Source: Gimesia sp. (GTDB taxonomy: Bacteria > Planctomycetota > Planctomycetia > Planctomycetales > Planctomycetaceae). Taken from it: a stretch of 64,000 nt of DNA. Below are positions 43,973 through 52,916 of the stretch, piece after piece (positions within the stretch are counted from its first letter, which is position 1; each line of letters begins with the position of its first letter). The DNA is taken from NCBI RefSeq assembly GCF_040219335.1, contig NZ_JAVJSQ010000006.1, positions 124,001 through 188,000 of the forward strand. The letters are read 5' to 3'. The notes under the pieces were generated by a model, which had not been told where the DNA came from, did no database searches, and worked only from the letters and a program-made list of their open reading frames with translations. A program made the translations under genes and the position numbers.

Positions 43973-46900
43973 ATGGGAAAATCAGAAATGCTGGAAGGCT
44001 TATTCTATCGCAACCGCCGCTTACTGATTCTGCTGATGGCCCTGATTACCGTCGCCGGACTGTCGAGCTTCTATATACTGCCCCGTATGGAAGATCCCGT
44101 ACTCACCAAACGCTCGGCTCTGGTGCAGACCCGCTTTCCCGGTGCCGATGCTACGCGCGTTGAATCGCTGGTCTCTGAGAAGATCGAAGAAGAACTCCGC
44201 GAGATCGACGAGATCAAGGAACTGCGGTCCATCTCCCGCTCGGGAATGTCCACGATTACCATCGAACTCCGCGACGATGTCTACGAGGTAGATGAAGTCT
44301 GGTCGCGGATTCGCGATAAAATCGATGATGCCCGTGTCGAGTTCCCCTCGGGAGCGAAAGAGCCCGAATTCGAAGAGATGGACGTCAAAGCCTACGCCCT
44401 GATCGTGGCGCTGGTCTGGGATAATCCGAACCCGGTTAACTACGCTGTGCTCCGTCGGTCGGCTAAACAGCTGGAAGATCGCCTGCGGGCCGTTTCCGGC
44501 ACCGAAGATATCGACACCTTTGGCGATCCCGATGAAGAAATTCTGGTCGAGATTCAACCGGACCGGGTGGCGACGCTTGGATTGAGTGTTGAGCAAATTG
44601 CCCAGCAGGTGGAGGCCTCCGATGCCAAGCTGACAGCAGGACTACTCCGGGGACAGAAAAGTGATCTGCTGATCGACGTCGATTCCGAACTCAATTCCCT
44701 GGCGCGAATCGCCCGTACTCCGGTGCAGTTCGGCTCGGAAGGACATTCGGTTCAATTGGGAGATATCGCGACGATTCACAAAGGGGTAGCACAGCCCTTG
44801 AGCAGCCTGGTGGTCGCTGATGGGAAACCCGCGGTGACCCTGGGAATGTTTGTTCGGGATAATATGCGCATCGATCATTGGAGCCAGGCGGCGAAAAACG
44901 TCATTCGCGAGTTTGAACAGTCTCTTGCCGATGATGTGCAGGTGCAGATGCTGTTCGACCAGAACCGCTACGTTGAAGCCCGTCTGAGTGGGCTGGTCTG
45001 GAACCTGCTGTTTGGTGGACTGGCTGTAATTGTGGTGATCGTCTTCATGATGGGCTGGCGGAATGCGCTGGTGATTGGCACCGCATTACCACTATCGGCT
45101 TTCATGGTTCTCGCAGGACTGCGGATGCTGGACATTCCCATTCACCAGATGTCGGTGACCGGGCTGATTATCGCGCTGGGACTTTTGATCGACAACGCGA
45201 TTGTAGTGGTCGATGAAGTCCGTTCCAAGCTGCATGCCCGCATGGCTCCCGAAGATGCCGTGATCTCAACGGTCAAGCATCTGGCGGTTCCCCTGCTGGG
45301 ATCAACTCTGACCACGGCCCTCGCATTTGCACCAATCGCACTCATGCCAGGACCGGCGGGAGAATTTGTGGGCTCGATCGCGATCAGCGTGATTCTGGCT
45401 ATCTGTAGTTCGTTCTTCCTCGCGATGACGGTCATTCCTGCGATCGCTGCCCTGTTTGCTGACCCTGAAGAAGATCCAGAGGCCAGTCACTGGTGGCAGG
45501 TGGGTTTCAGTCATGCGGGATTGCGGAACGCGTATTCGAAATCACTCGATTTTCTGTTTTCCAAACCGATACTCGGAGTCGGTCTGGGTTGCATCCTGCC
45601 GATCAGTGGCTTCATTGTGGCCGGTTCTTTGCCCGAACAGTTCTTTCCCCCTGCCGACAGAGATCAGATCAACATCGAGCTGGAACTCAGCGCTCATGCT
45701 TCCCTTGCGGAAACGCGGGAGACCATCGCTGCCATCCGTGAGGTGGTCCTTGCGCATCCCCAGGTCAGAGGGATCGAATGGTTTCTGGGGGAGAGTGCTC
45801 CTCAGTTCTATTACAACATCATCGCCAAGCGGGAGAACAGTTCCAATTTCGCCCAGGCACTGGTGCAACTCAACTCAGCGCACGGCGGACAGGAGCTGAT
45901 TCACGAACTGCAGCAGGAGTTAGATCGAAAAGTACCGCATTCGCGGGTCCTCGTCCGTCAGCTGGAGCAGGGGCCTCCTTTCGATGCGCCGATTGAAGTC
46001 CGTTTGTTTGGGCCCGACCTGCATCAACTCAGCCAGAGTGGCGATGAACTTCGCACCATACTCAGTCAGACACCTGATGTCCTGCACCACAAAGCGGAGT
46101 TGGCCGACCCGCTTCCGAAACTCACACTCAAGATTGATGAAGAGCAGGCACGGCTCGCGGGGCTGGACCATGCTGAGGTTTCACGGCAGCTCAATGCGGC
46201 CCTAGAAGGGGCTTTGGGGGGCAGCATCCTGGAAGAGACTGAGGAACTGCCGGTGCGAATTCGCGTACCTCACGACCGCCGGGGATCGCTTGATAATATT
46301 GCATCACTGCAGCTGATCTCCAGTAAGAAGACCCCTGACGGTCAGGCACAGTATGTTCCCCTGACTGCAATTGCCGATGTCAGAATGTCGTCCGAGATCG
46401 CAGCGATCTCCCATTTCAACGGGGAACGCATGAACGAGGTGCAAGCTTATATCAAAGCCGGTGTGCTACCCGCAAAGGTGCTGTCTGATTTTCAGAAACG
46501 ACTGCAGCAGGCCGGCTATGAACTCCCGCCCGGCTATCGCCTGGAATGGGGTGGGGAGGCTTCCAAGCGGGATGATGCTGTCGGAAACCTGATGGCCAAC
46601 GTTGGCGTGCTGATGGTGTTAATGGTTGCCACACTGGTGCTCTCGTTTTCCTCGTTTCGGGTCGCAGGACTGGTGGGGGCCGTTGGGATCCTCTCGATCG
46701 GTCTGGGGCTGGGCATGCTCTGGCTGTTCGGTTTTCCCTTCGGTTTTATGGCGATCGTCGGTTCTATGGGTCTGGCAGGGGTCGCGATTAATGATGCCAT
46801 CGTGGTGCTGGCGGAACTTCGCGCGAATCCACGGGCCAGCAAAGGGGATCGGGTTGTCGTCCGCGATGTTGTTCTGCGTTCAACGCGGCACGTCGTCGCG

Positions 46901-47155
46901 ACCTCCCTGACGACGGTCGCTGGATTCATTCCCCTGGTGCTGGCGGGAGGCGGCTTCTGGCCTCCCCTGGCGATTACGATCGCGGGGGGCGTCGGTGGAG
47001 CGACCTTACTGGCACTCTACTTCATCCCCTCGGCCTACATTCTGGTGATGTGTCGCAATTGTCCTCTGCGGGCAGGCGCAGAAGATCCGGTTCCCGAAGG
47101 AGAGGGCTCCACACTCTTCTCGAAGCTTAAAGACCGCTTACCTGCTTTACGATAA
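43973..47155 (+). CDS. RND efflux transporter, AcrB/HAE family
   Basis: A 1060-residue resistance-nodulation-division pump, full length, with 12 expected transmembrane helices and two large periplasmic loops (after helix 1, from RMEDPVLTKRSALVQTRFPG, and after helix 7, from LPEQFFPPADRDQIN). Helix 4 reads IIALGLLIDNAIVVVDEV: one proton-relay Asp is present, while the second position of the usual DD pair is Asn. The C-terminal helices contain GLAGVAINDAIVVLAELR, the internal repeat of the same motif. The gene is 68 bases after the adaptor in the tetR operon. Substrate is unknown, and no outer-membrane TolC-type gene is present within the window. Confidence 0.95.
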   Translation: MGKSEMLEGLFYRNRRLLILLMALITVAGLSSFYILPRMEDPVLTKRSALVQTRFPGADATRVESLVSEKIEEELREIDEIKELRSISRSGMSTITIELRDDVYEVDEVWSRIRDKIDDARVEFPSGAKEPEFEEMDVKAYALIVALVWDNPNPVNYAVLRRSAKQLEDRLRAVSGTEDIDTFGDPDEEILVEIQPDRVATLGLSVEQIAQQVEASDAKLTAGLLRGQKSDLLIDVDSELNSLARIARTPVQFGSEGHSVQLGDIATIHKGVAQPLSSLVVADGKPAVTLGMFVRDNMRIDHWSQAAKNVIREFEQSLADDVQVQMLFDQNRYVEARLSGLVWNLLFGGLAVIVVIVFMMGWRNALVIGTALPLSAFMVLAGLRMLDIPIHQMSVTGLIIALGLLIDNAIVVVDEVRSKLHARMAPEDAVISTVKHLAVPLLGSTLTTALAFAPIALMPGPAGEFVGSIAISVILAICSSFFLAMTVIPAIAALFADPEEDPEASHWWQVGFSHAGLRNAYSKSLDFLFSKPILGVGLGCILPISGFIVAGSLPEQFFPPADRDQINIELELSAHASLAETRETIAAIREVVLAHPQVRGIEWFLGESAPQFYYNIIAKRENSSNFAQALVQLNSAHGGQELIHELQQELDRKVPHSRVLVRQLEQGPPFDAPIEVRLFGPDLHQLSQSGDELRTILSQTPDVLHHKAELADPLPKLTLKIDEEQARLAGLDHAEVSRQLNAALEGALGGSILEETEELPVRIRVPHDRRGSLDNIASLQLISSKKTPDGQAQYVPLTAIADVRMSSEIAAISHFNGERMNEVQAYIKAGVLPAKVLSDFQKRLQQAGYELPPGYRLEWGGEASKRDDAVGNLMANVGVLMVLMVATLVLSFSSFRVAGLVGAVGILSIGLGLGMLWLFGFPFGFMAIVGSMGLAGVAINDAIVVLAELRANPRASKGDRVVVRDVVLRSTRHVVATSLTTVAGFIPLVLAGGGFWPPLAITIAGGVGGATLLALYFIPSAYILVMCRNCPLRAGAEDPVPEGEGSTLFSKLKDRLPALR

Positions 47156-47249
47156 TTAGTTCAGAGTTTTCGTGCATCCCGGTGTGTGATTGATTACGAT
47201 CAAGGCTGGTAAAGCCTTTTTTCAATCAACTGAAATTCCGGGAGAGATG

Positions 47250-48359
47250 ATGCGTCACTGCCTGCTTTTTACCCTGCTCGTTCTGACTACCTGGTTCACT
47301 GCCAGCATTACTAATTCAGCTGAACCTGCAGCAGAACCGAAAATTGTCAAACAGGTCGTTGCCGTCAAGAATGTTTGTGCCTGGCCTAATCTGACGCTGC
47401 TCCCCGATGGAACGATCGTTGTGGTATTCCACAATCAACCCAGTCATGGACAGCAGGAAGGGGACATTGACTGCTGGGCCAGTTCCGATGGGATCGCATG
47501 GGAGAAACGAAGTACGATTACCCGGCACAAACCCGGGACGGTGCGGATGAATCATGCGGCGGGAGTCGCCAGCAACGGCGATCTGGTTGTGCTCTGTTCC
47601 GGCTGGACCAATCACAGGCAACCCGAACGACCCAAGCAGGCTCCATTTCGCGATGATATTTTACTTAACTGGGTTTTGCGTTCTCAGGATGGGGGACGCA
47701 CCTGGGAGCAGCGGGATGTCTTTCCAACTGCCGAGCCCGGCTGGTCGGAATTTATTCCCTTTGGTGATATCTGGGCAGGCAGTGATGGTGCCTTGCACGT
47801 CTCCTGCTATCAGGGGAAATTCAAAGACCCCACCCTGTCTACTCGTACCAGTGGCTGGCGTTCCTGGCATTTTCGTAGCGAAGACGACGGCTGGACCTGG
47901 CAGCCGGTATCCATTATCGGTGACCGACACAATGAGACGGACCTGTTTCCGTTGGGCGAAAACAAGTGGCTGGCTGCAGCCCGTGTAGATAAAATGGAGT
48001 TGATTCGCAGTGACGATAATGGAACGACCTGGCAGAAACCGCTGCCGGTGACCGAACGTAACGAAATCAACGGGCACCTGCTGCGACTAAAGGACGGGGG
48101 ATTACTGCTCAGTTACGGTGTCCGGGTAAACGGCAAGCGTGGTGTCTGTGCCAAACTCAGCAGCGATGACGGTCAGACCTGGAGCAGTCCCCTGCGACTG
48201 GCCCATACGGCCGATGGTGGGGACTGTGGCTATCCCTCCAGCGTGCAGAAAGCGAACGGTGACATTGTGACCGCCTGGTATTCGAACAATTCGCCCCTGC
48301 ATCAAGGTTATCACCTGGGAGTGACGGTCTGGAAAGCACCGGCGGCTGTAACCAAGTGA
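47250..48359 (+). CDS. secreted sialidase/BNR-repeat family protein
   Basis: A 369-residue protein with a signal peptide (CLLFTLLVLTTWFTASITNS, cleavage near SAEP). A six-bladed sialidase-type propeller is indicated by four Asp-box motifs: SQDGGRTW, SEDDGWTW, SDDNGTTW and SSDDGQTW, with a degenerate fifth, SSDGIAW. Members include exo-sialidases and other glycosidases, but also non-catalytic propellers; the catalytic Arg triad and Tyr cannot be confirmed by eye. Of two adjacent ATG codons I chose 47250 because GGGAG stands at the better distance. It starts 94 bases after the RND pump gene and may be a separate unit. Confidence 0.82.
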   Translation: MRHCLLFTLLVLTTWFTASITNSAEPAAEPKIVKQVVAVKNVCAWPNLTLLPDGTIVVVFHNQPSHGQQEGDIDCWASSDGIAWEKRSTITRHKPGTVRMNHAAGVASNGDLVVLCSGWTNHRQPERPKQAPFRDDILLNWVLRSQDGGRTWEQRDVFPTAEPGWSEFIPFGDIWAGSDGALHVSCYQGKFKDPTLSTRTSGWRSWHFRSEDDGWTWQPVSIIGDRHNETDLFPLGENKWLAAARVDKMELIRSDDNGTTWQKPLPVTERNEINGHLLRLKDGGLLLSYGVRVNGKRGVCAKLSSDDGQTWSSPLRLAHTADGGDCGYPSSVQKANGDIVTAWYSNNSPLHQGYHLGVTVWKAPAAVTK

Positions 48360-48385
48360 GTTAGTTGCCACTTGAGCGAGATGAA

Positions 48386-48880
48386 ATGTACAAACTGCAG
48401 ACAATTCTGAAGCTACTGCTGCTCTCGACTCTCGGTGCGTTCGTCGGCTGGCTTTGTGGTCTCACTTGCTGGTTGCACACATTCCCGGACACCCATCTGC
48501 CGACTGCCGTATATTACAGGCTCGATTCTATTGTTTGCTCGCTACTCCCCTTATCCCTGATTTATTTATGGGAGTTCCGTCAACAGCCACAACTGCTGCT
48601 GATCTCCGAATTATGTGTAATCACCGGTCCGCTGTGGGGCTATCAGCTCTTTCCCCAATGCACAACCACCGCAGAAACCAGGCTCGACTCTCTATTCCAG
48701 AGACCCTGGGAACTTGATACCGCATTCCAGACCGCCTTTGGTGCGGCCATCGCTGCGGTCTTGCTGACAATTCTCGTACTGATTCTCTTTGGACCAGGCA
48801 ACTGGAACAACTGGTCAATCCGTACGGAGACAGATTCGGAACTCTCCGGTCAACAATCACAAACAGGTTCAACTCATTGA
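48386..48880 (+). CDS. membrane protein of unknown function
   Basis: A 164-residue protein with about four hydrophobic segments: LKLLLLSTLGAFVGWLCGL, IVCSLLPLSLIYLWEF, LLLISELCVITGPLWGY and the long AAIAAVLLTILVLILFG. It has a short polar tail (SGQQSQTGSTH). I recognise no family. The ATG at 48386 is preferred to an upstream in-frame TTG at 48365. It is 26 bases after the sialidase-like gene on the same strand, so it may be co-transcribed. Confidence 0.65.
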   Translation: MYKLQTILKLLLLSTLGAFVGWLCGLTCWLHTFPDTHLPTAVYYRLDSIVCSLLPLSLIYLWEFRQQPQLLLISELCVITGPLWGYQLFPQCTTTAETRLDSLFQRPWELDTAFQTAFGAAIAAVLLTILVLILFGPGNWNNWSIRTETDSELSGQQSQTGSTH

Positions 48881-48943
48881 AGTCTGCTCTGAACATTTAG
48901 CATTCAAATATATTCCTCAGGTATCCATCTTATAAGCTTGACC

Positions 48944-49192
48944 ATGCCCCCAGAATTACGCGAACAGTTATTGAGACTGAAAACATTGGCACAGTCATCG
49001 CGGGAATCAGAACTTTCAAGCTGGTTACGTGAACTCCTTGTGCAGAACATCAGCAGGCTTTTGGAGGAAAATGCTTCCGAATTACGCGTGAAAGAGTGTC
49101 TGAGAGGGGGGACGCGGGCAATCTATGATGCTGAGAATCTTCCTGCAGATGATCCTGTACTGATTCTAATGGGAGCGATCCTGGACGCCTGA
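48944..49192 (+). CDS. small hypothetical protein
   Basis: An 82-residue, mostly helical, charged protein without signal peptide or membrane segment (PPELREQLLRLKTLAQSS; SSWLRELLVQNISRLLEENA). No family is recognised and no good ribosome-binding site is visible. An in-frame TTG at 48938 is an alternative start. Codon use is unremarkable, and the region downstream ends at a terminator for the opposite gene. It may be real but could be spurious. Confidence 0.45.
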   Translation: MPPELREQLLRLKTLAQSSRESELSSWLRELLVQNISRLLEENASELRVKECLRGGTRAIYDAENLPADDPVLILMGAILDA

Positions 49193-49198
49193 AGGCAT

Positions 49199-49243
49199 AA
49201 AAAAGCCGCCTGCTGAATTCCGTTCGAGGAAACAGCAGACGGC
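49199..49243 (-). terminator. intrinsic terminator of the secreted propeller gene
   Basis: GCCGCCTGCTG (49205-49215) pairs with CAGCAGACGGC (49233-49243) with one mismatch, giving a 10-bp GC-rich stem. On the minus strand it is followed by six T (49199-49204). It lies ~30 bases after the stop of the minus-strand gene. Confidence 0.88.
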
Positions 49244-49273
49244 GAATACGTCCCAACAATAGTTCGAAGAGCG

Positions 49274-50587
49274 TTACTTCTTCAGACTCACGCGTACCAG
49301 TTCCTTATCGTTGCGGGCGAACAGCGACTGATTTGCAAACGCGGGATGGCTCCAGACGACGGGACGACCGAAGGCCTCGTTCGTCGGCTCCAGAACGTGG
49401 AAGCGGCTGATTTCCTTGTATCCGCTGGGCGACAGGTCAGCGAGTACGAGGTCTCCCTTTTCAGTAAACAGGAAGAAATGATCGTCGTGTTTGACGATGA
49501 AGGCCGTCGCATGACGGTCCCGACGACCTGCCTGAGTCACTTCCTTGGAGGCCCACAGGCGTTTGCCATCTTTAAGGCTGACTGCGACAAAGTCGCCCGA
49601 CTGAATGTCACTGCCGTAGATTGTGTCTCCCACAATGAACGGTGTGCTGTTGCAGCAGAACAGTGCTTCGCGGGTCCTACCCTTCCAGGCAATTTCAGGC
49701 TTGGCTTTTCCCTTCAGTTCGATCCAGGCCGCTTCGTCGCCGATTCCGGAGACATACAGGAAATTTTCCTGTTTCCGGGGAACCGTCACCGACATGTTGT
49801 ATTGGGGTTTAAGAGGGAGTGACCAGTAGACCTGACCCGTTTCAGGATTGAGCGAATTCAGTGACTTCGGATGCCAGATCAACAGTTGTTTGACACCTTC
49901 GTGTGTAATCATGGTTGGCGGACAGTAACCGATATCGTCGTTGTCCAGAGCCCGCCAGAGTTCTTTGCCGGTGTTTTTATCAAACGCCACTGCAACCGAA
50001 CCCGGACCACCAACCAGGCAGTAAACCACTTCGCCATCAACAAGCGGGCTGGCAGCATGTCCCCAGAACGGCGTTTTGGACTGGTATTCCTTTTTGAAAT
50101 CTTTGCTCCAGATTAACTTTCCAGTAGCGGCGTCCAGGCAGGTGAGATTTCCTTCTGCTCCGAGAGCATAGACTTTGCCGTCTGCCACGGTAGGAGTACA
50201 ACGGGGGCCGGCTGCATAGGAAATATCGTAGGGGCAACTGTAGTCATATTCCCAGATTGTTTTGCCATTCTCTGCAGAAACACAGAGCACGCGCTCCTTA
50301 CCTTCAATCTTGGATGTGCCCCCCGGGTTGTTGACTACCTCGCCTGAATCTTTGACATAGTCCAGCACATAGACTTTGTCGTCGACGACAGCAGGACCGC
50401 TGTAGCCCAGGCCGACAGGCACACGCCATTCGACTTTCAGTCCTGATTGTGGAAACGATTCAACGATATCCTTTGCTTCCCAGACGCTGGAGCGGTCCGG
50501 CCCCAGCCATTGAGACCAGTCTTCCGCGGAAGCGAGCGCGGTGCTGAATAGGACGACGGCGGCACAGGAGAAAAATCGCAAAAGCAT
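49274..50587 (-). CDS. secreted PQQ-like beta-propeller protein
   Basis: A 437-residue exported protein with signal peptide (LLRFFSCAAVVLFSTALASA, cleavage before EDWSQWLGPDR). Repeated blade motifs of the PQQ-binding-like family are visible: ENGKTIWEYDY, ATGKLIWSKDF, NTGKELWRALD, ETGQVYWSLPL and KDGKRLWASKE. The start WSQWLGPDRSSVW is typical of the many planctomycetal outer proteins of this type. Whether it binds PQQ or only shares the fold cannot be told; no quinoprotein dehydrogenase calcium-site pattern is evident. The ATG at 50587 has AAGGAA upstream; a longer frame to 50668 has no signal peptide. It is monocistronic with its own terminator. Confidence 0.85.
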   Translation of the reverse strand: MLLRFFSCAAVVLFSTALASAEDWSQWLGPDRSSVWEAKDIVESFPQSGLKVEWRVPVGLGYSGPAVVDDKVYVLDYVKDSGEVVNNPGGTSKIEGKERVLCVSAENGKTIWEYDYSCPYDISYAAGPRCTPTVADGKVYALGAEGNLTCLDAATGKLIWSKDFKKEYQSKTPFWGHAASPLVDGEVVYCLVGGPGSVAVAFDKNTGKELWRALDNDDIGYCPPTMITHEGVKQLLIWHPKSLNSLNPETGQVYWSLPLKPQYNMSVTVPRKQENFLYVSGIGDEAAWIELKGKAKPEIAWKGRTREALFCCNSTPFIVGDTIYGSDIQSGDFVAVSLKDGKRLWASKEVTQAGRRDRHATAFIVKHDDHFFLFTEKGDLVLADLSPSGYKEISRFHVLEPTNEAFGRPVVWSHPAFANQSLFARNDKELVRVSLKK

Positions 50588-51273
50588 GTGTGAGTGTTCC
50601 TTATTTTTGGCGGCAGCAGAAGAGAGACCGTCGTAAAGACATAAAGTCCCAACGTGTTGAAATTCCATATCCCGATTATACCTGTCTGCACGCTGCAGAT
50701 CATCCTGGTGCGCGTTTGAGTCTCAATTCCAGCAGACTTCGGTGAAATGGACAGTTTTAAAATCAGAGACCTCCGATTCTGATCGAGACTTTAACTGTGT
50801 TTAATTCAACAGTGAGATGCAAGTTTAAGGCGAGATATTCCAGCGGGTTATGCAGTGTAAGAAACTGATCAATGCCCGTATTTTCTATCGCTGACTCCTC
50901 TATTAAAAATTAGAAATAGTGAACAGGGTCTGCGGGCCTAAGTAGTTGGTAAGCGTGATCTTAACTAGATATTAAGAAACCATTAATAAACAATGCTGTA
51001 ATTAAGGTTAAGTAAGTCTTTGTAAATTTATGTTTTACGGGGAATTTGGTGTAAATATTTTGATTATTCGAAAAAATTTGTTTAAATAAAAACACTACTG
51101 TTCAACTAATAGTGTTCTATTAGAAGTAGTGTACTTGATTGGTAAGGGATTGCCTGGTGTTAGAGCCTTTCAGCTTTCATTTCTTAATTCAAAAATTCGA
51201 CTGCTTTTCTTAACTCACCAGATGTGGTGTGGTTCTATTTTTCCTTTTTCTATTCCTTGGTGCGGGAGGCGTT
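50588..51273. other. AT-rich intergenic region upstream of the DUF1559 cluster
   Basis: 686 bases between the divergent propeller and DUF1559 genes. From ~50880 to 51230 it is clearly richer in A and T than its surroundings. It contains AACACTA (51091-51097) and TAGTGTT (51110-51116) as a short inverted repeat, followed by a further AGTAGTG. No coding frame is convincing. Probably a long promoter/leader for the pseudopilin-like genes. Confidence 0.4.
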
Positions 51274-52305
51274 ATGTTGATGACAAACAAGCAGAAATAC
51301 CAAAAGGGCTTTACTCTGATTGAACTACTGGTGGTGATCGCGATTATTGCAATCTTGATTGCCCTGTTACTGCCGGCGGTGCAGTCAGCGCGGGAAGCGG
51401 CGCGACGCAGTACCTGTAAAAACAATCTGAAACAGATTGGACTGGCGCTGCACAATTATCATGAGACACATGGCGTCTTTCCTCCAGGATCCATTGTCAC
51501 TCTGACCAATGGGGGAAGTGGTAACACGGTCCGCTGGCGGGACTGGATGGAGGCCGGAAGCATGTCTCCCGTGAGCTATCACGGTACGAGCTGGATGTTG
51601 CAGATCCTGCCCTTTGTCGATCAGGCCAATGTCTACAACCAGTGGAACTTCAACACCAACGTGATGGGGAACCGTGCGGTTGCAGAAACCGATATCCCGA
51701 TCTTTTACTGCCCGACCCGCCGCAGCAAGGTTCGCAAAGTTGATCAGAAACTGCAGTTGGATGAAACACCCGGTTCCACCACGATCACCAACCCCTTCCA
51801 GAAAGGGGGGAACGACTACGGCGGGTGTAAAGGTGCTGGAAACGGCTTTGGTGACGGTTTCAGTGGGACCGGTCATGAATCGCTGGGGGTTGGTGCGAGC
51901 AGTGAATGGATGGGTACATTCTCGGGCGGACACCTGGGCATTTTCTATCCCAACAGCGATACCCAGATACGCGACGTGAAGGACGGGACTACCAATACCC
52001 TGATGACAGGTGAAATGCAGCGTCTGCGCGGAAACGACGCTTCGCTGAGTCTGGACGGCTGGGCCGCGGGGGGAGTTGCGAATATCTTCAACACCGATAC
52101 GGCAGGCAGCAGTTCAGAGAACGGCAGCGGAAATAACCGTGGTATTAATGGCGGCCAGTACGAGGCGCCTGGCAGCGACCATGTAGGGGGCGCTCATTTC
52201 GGCATGGCCGATGGCTCCGTCCGCTTTATCAGCGAGAACATTGATAATACGACCTTTAACCGGATTGGCACCGCCGACGGGAATAAAGTTGCAGGTGAGT
52301 TCTAA
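51274..52305 (+). CDS. DUF1559 domain-containing prepilin-like protein
   Basis: A 343-residue protein of the planctomycete-expanded DUF1559 family. The N-terminus is a type IV prepilin signal: a short basic leader, the G|F cleavage site, then [20 protein letters not shown] and [12 protein letters not shown]. The conserved [20 protein letters not shown] and FPPG follow. At the C-terminus the H-X9-DG motif is exact: [18 protein letters not shown]. Such proteins are probably processed by prepilin peptidase and form pseudopili or a surface lattice; the role is not established. The ATG at 51274 has GGGAGG 6 bases upstream. It forms a cluster with a lipoprotein and a second DUF1559 gene, with which it shares long identical stretches. 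Confidence 0.92.
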   Translation: MLMTNKQKYQKGFTLIELLVVIAIIAILIALLLPAVQSAREAARRSTCKNNLKQIGLALHNYHETHGVFPPGSIVTLTNGGSGNTVRWRDWMEAGSMSPVSYHGTSWMLQILPFVDQANVYNQWNFNTNVMGNRAVAETDIPIFYCPTRRSKVRKVDQKLQLDETPGSTTITNPFQKGGNDYGGCKGAGNGFGDGFSGTGHESLGVGASSEWMGTFSGGHLGIFYPNSDTQIRDVKDGTTNTLMTGEMQRLRGNDASLSLDGWAAGGVANIFNTDTAGSSSENGSGNNRGINGGQYEAPGSDHVGGAHFGMADGSVRFISENIDNTTFNRIGTADGNKVAGEF

Positions 52306-52339
52306 ACTATAGCTGACGAGAATGGTCTAACCTGACGGG

Positions 52340-52376
52340 GGTAGGCACAGCATTCTTTAGAGACGCTGTGTCTGCC
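52340..52376 (+). other. stem-loop between DUF1559 and lipoprotein genes
   Basis: GGTAGGCACAGC (52340-52351) pairs along its full 12 bases with GCTGTGTCTGCC (52365-52376), including two G-U pairs, with a 13-base loop. No T-run follows, so it is more likely an mRNA-processing or partial-attenuation element than a standard terminator. It lies 35 bases after the DUF1559 stop. Confidence 0.5.
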
Positions 52377-52415
52377 TGCAGTCTCAATAATACAGCCTGA
52401 AAAGGATAGCGAAAT

Positions 52416-52802
52416 ATGCAGAAACTGAAAATGATCTGGTCGGCCGGTTTGTGTCTGGGAATGATGCTGTTGTGCACCGCGTGTGGCGGCAGTGATTCGC
52501 CGGACCTGGGGAATGTGACAGGGACAATTACCATGGACGGAGCGCCGCTGGCGGATGCTTATGTCACGTTCATGCCGGATGCAGTCCGTGCTTCATCGGG
52601 TAAAACCGATAGTGCCGGCAAATACGAGCTGGTCTATATTCGCGATGAAAAAGGGGCAGCCCTGGGGGACCATAAGGTAGTCGTCAGCAAACTGGTCAAT
52701 GAAAAAGAGACCATCCCTCCGAATTACAGTGACGAAACGGAACTGACTGCTCAGGTGAAATCCGGAGAGAATGAAATCAATTTTGATCTCTCATCGAAAT
52801 GA
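52416..52802 (+). CDS. small lipoprotein with carboxypeptidase-regulatory/transthyretin-like domain
   Basis: A 128-residue protein with a lipoprotein signal (GLCLGMMLLCTAC|GGSD) and a single beta-sandwich domain starting GNVTGTITMDGAPLADAYVTFMP and continuing GKTDSAGKYELVY. This is the carboxypeptidase-regulatory-like fold found in many small planctomycetal lipoproteins encoded next to DUF1559 genes. It is probably anchored in a membrane and interacts with the pseudopilin-like neighbours. It lies between the two DUF1559 genes, with gaps of 110 and 114 bases. Confidence 0.85.
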   Translation: MQKLKMIWSAGLCLGMMLLCTACGGSDSPDLGNVTGTITMDGAPLADAYVTFMPDAVRASSGKTDSAGKYELVYIRDEKGAALGDHKVVVSKLVNEKETIPPNYSDETELTAQVKSGENEINFDLSSK

Positions 52803-52916
52803 TTTGCGAGGAGGCTTCCACTCAACAGCGATAATTGAACGACTCAAACATTCTTTTTAGATAAAGTAATTGCATTCTGCTCATATTCATTTCTTTTTTA
52901 TCTAAAGGGCCCTGTA

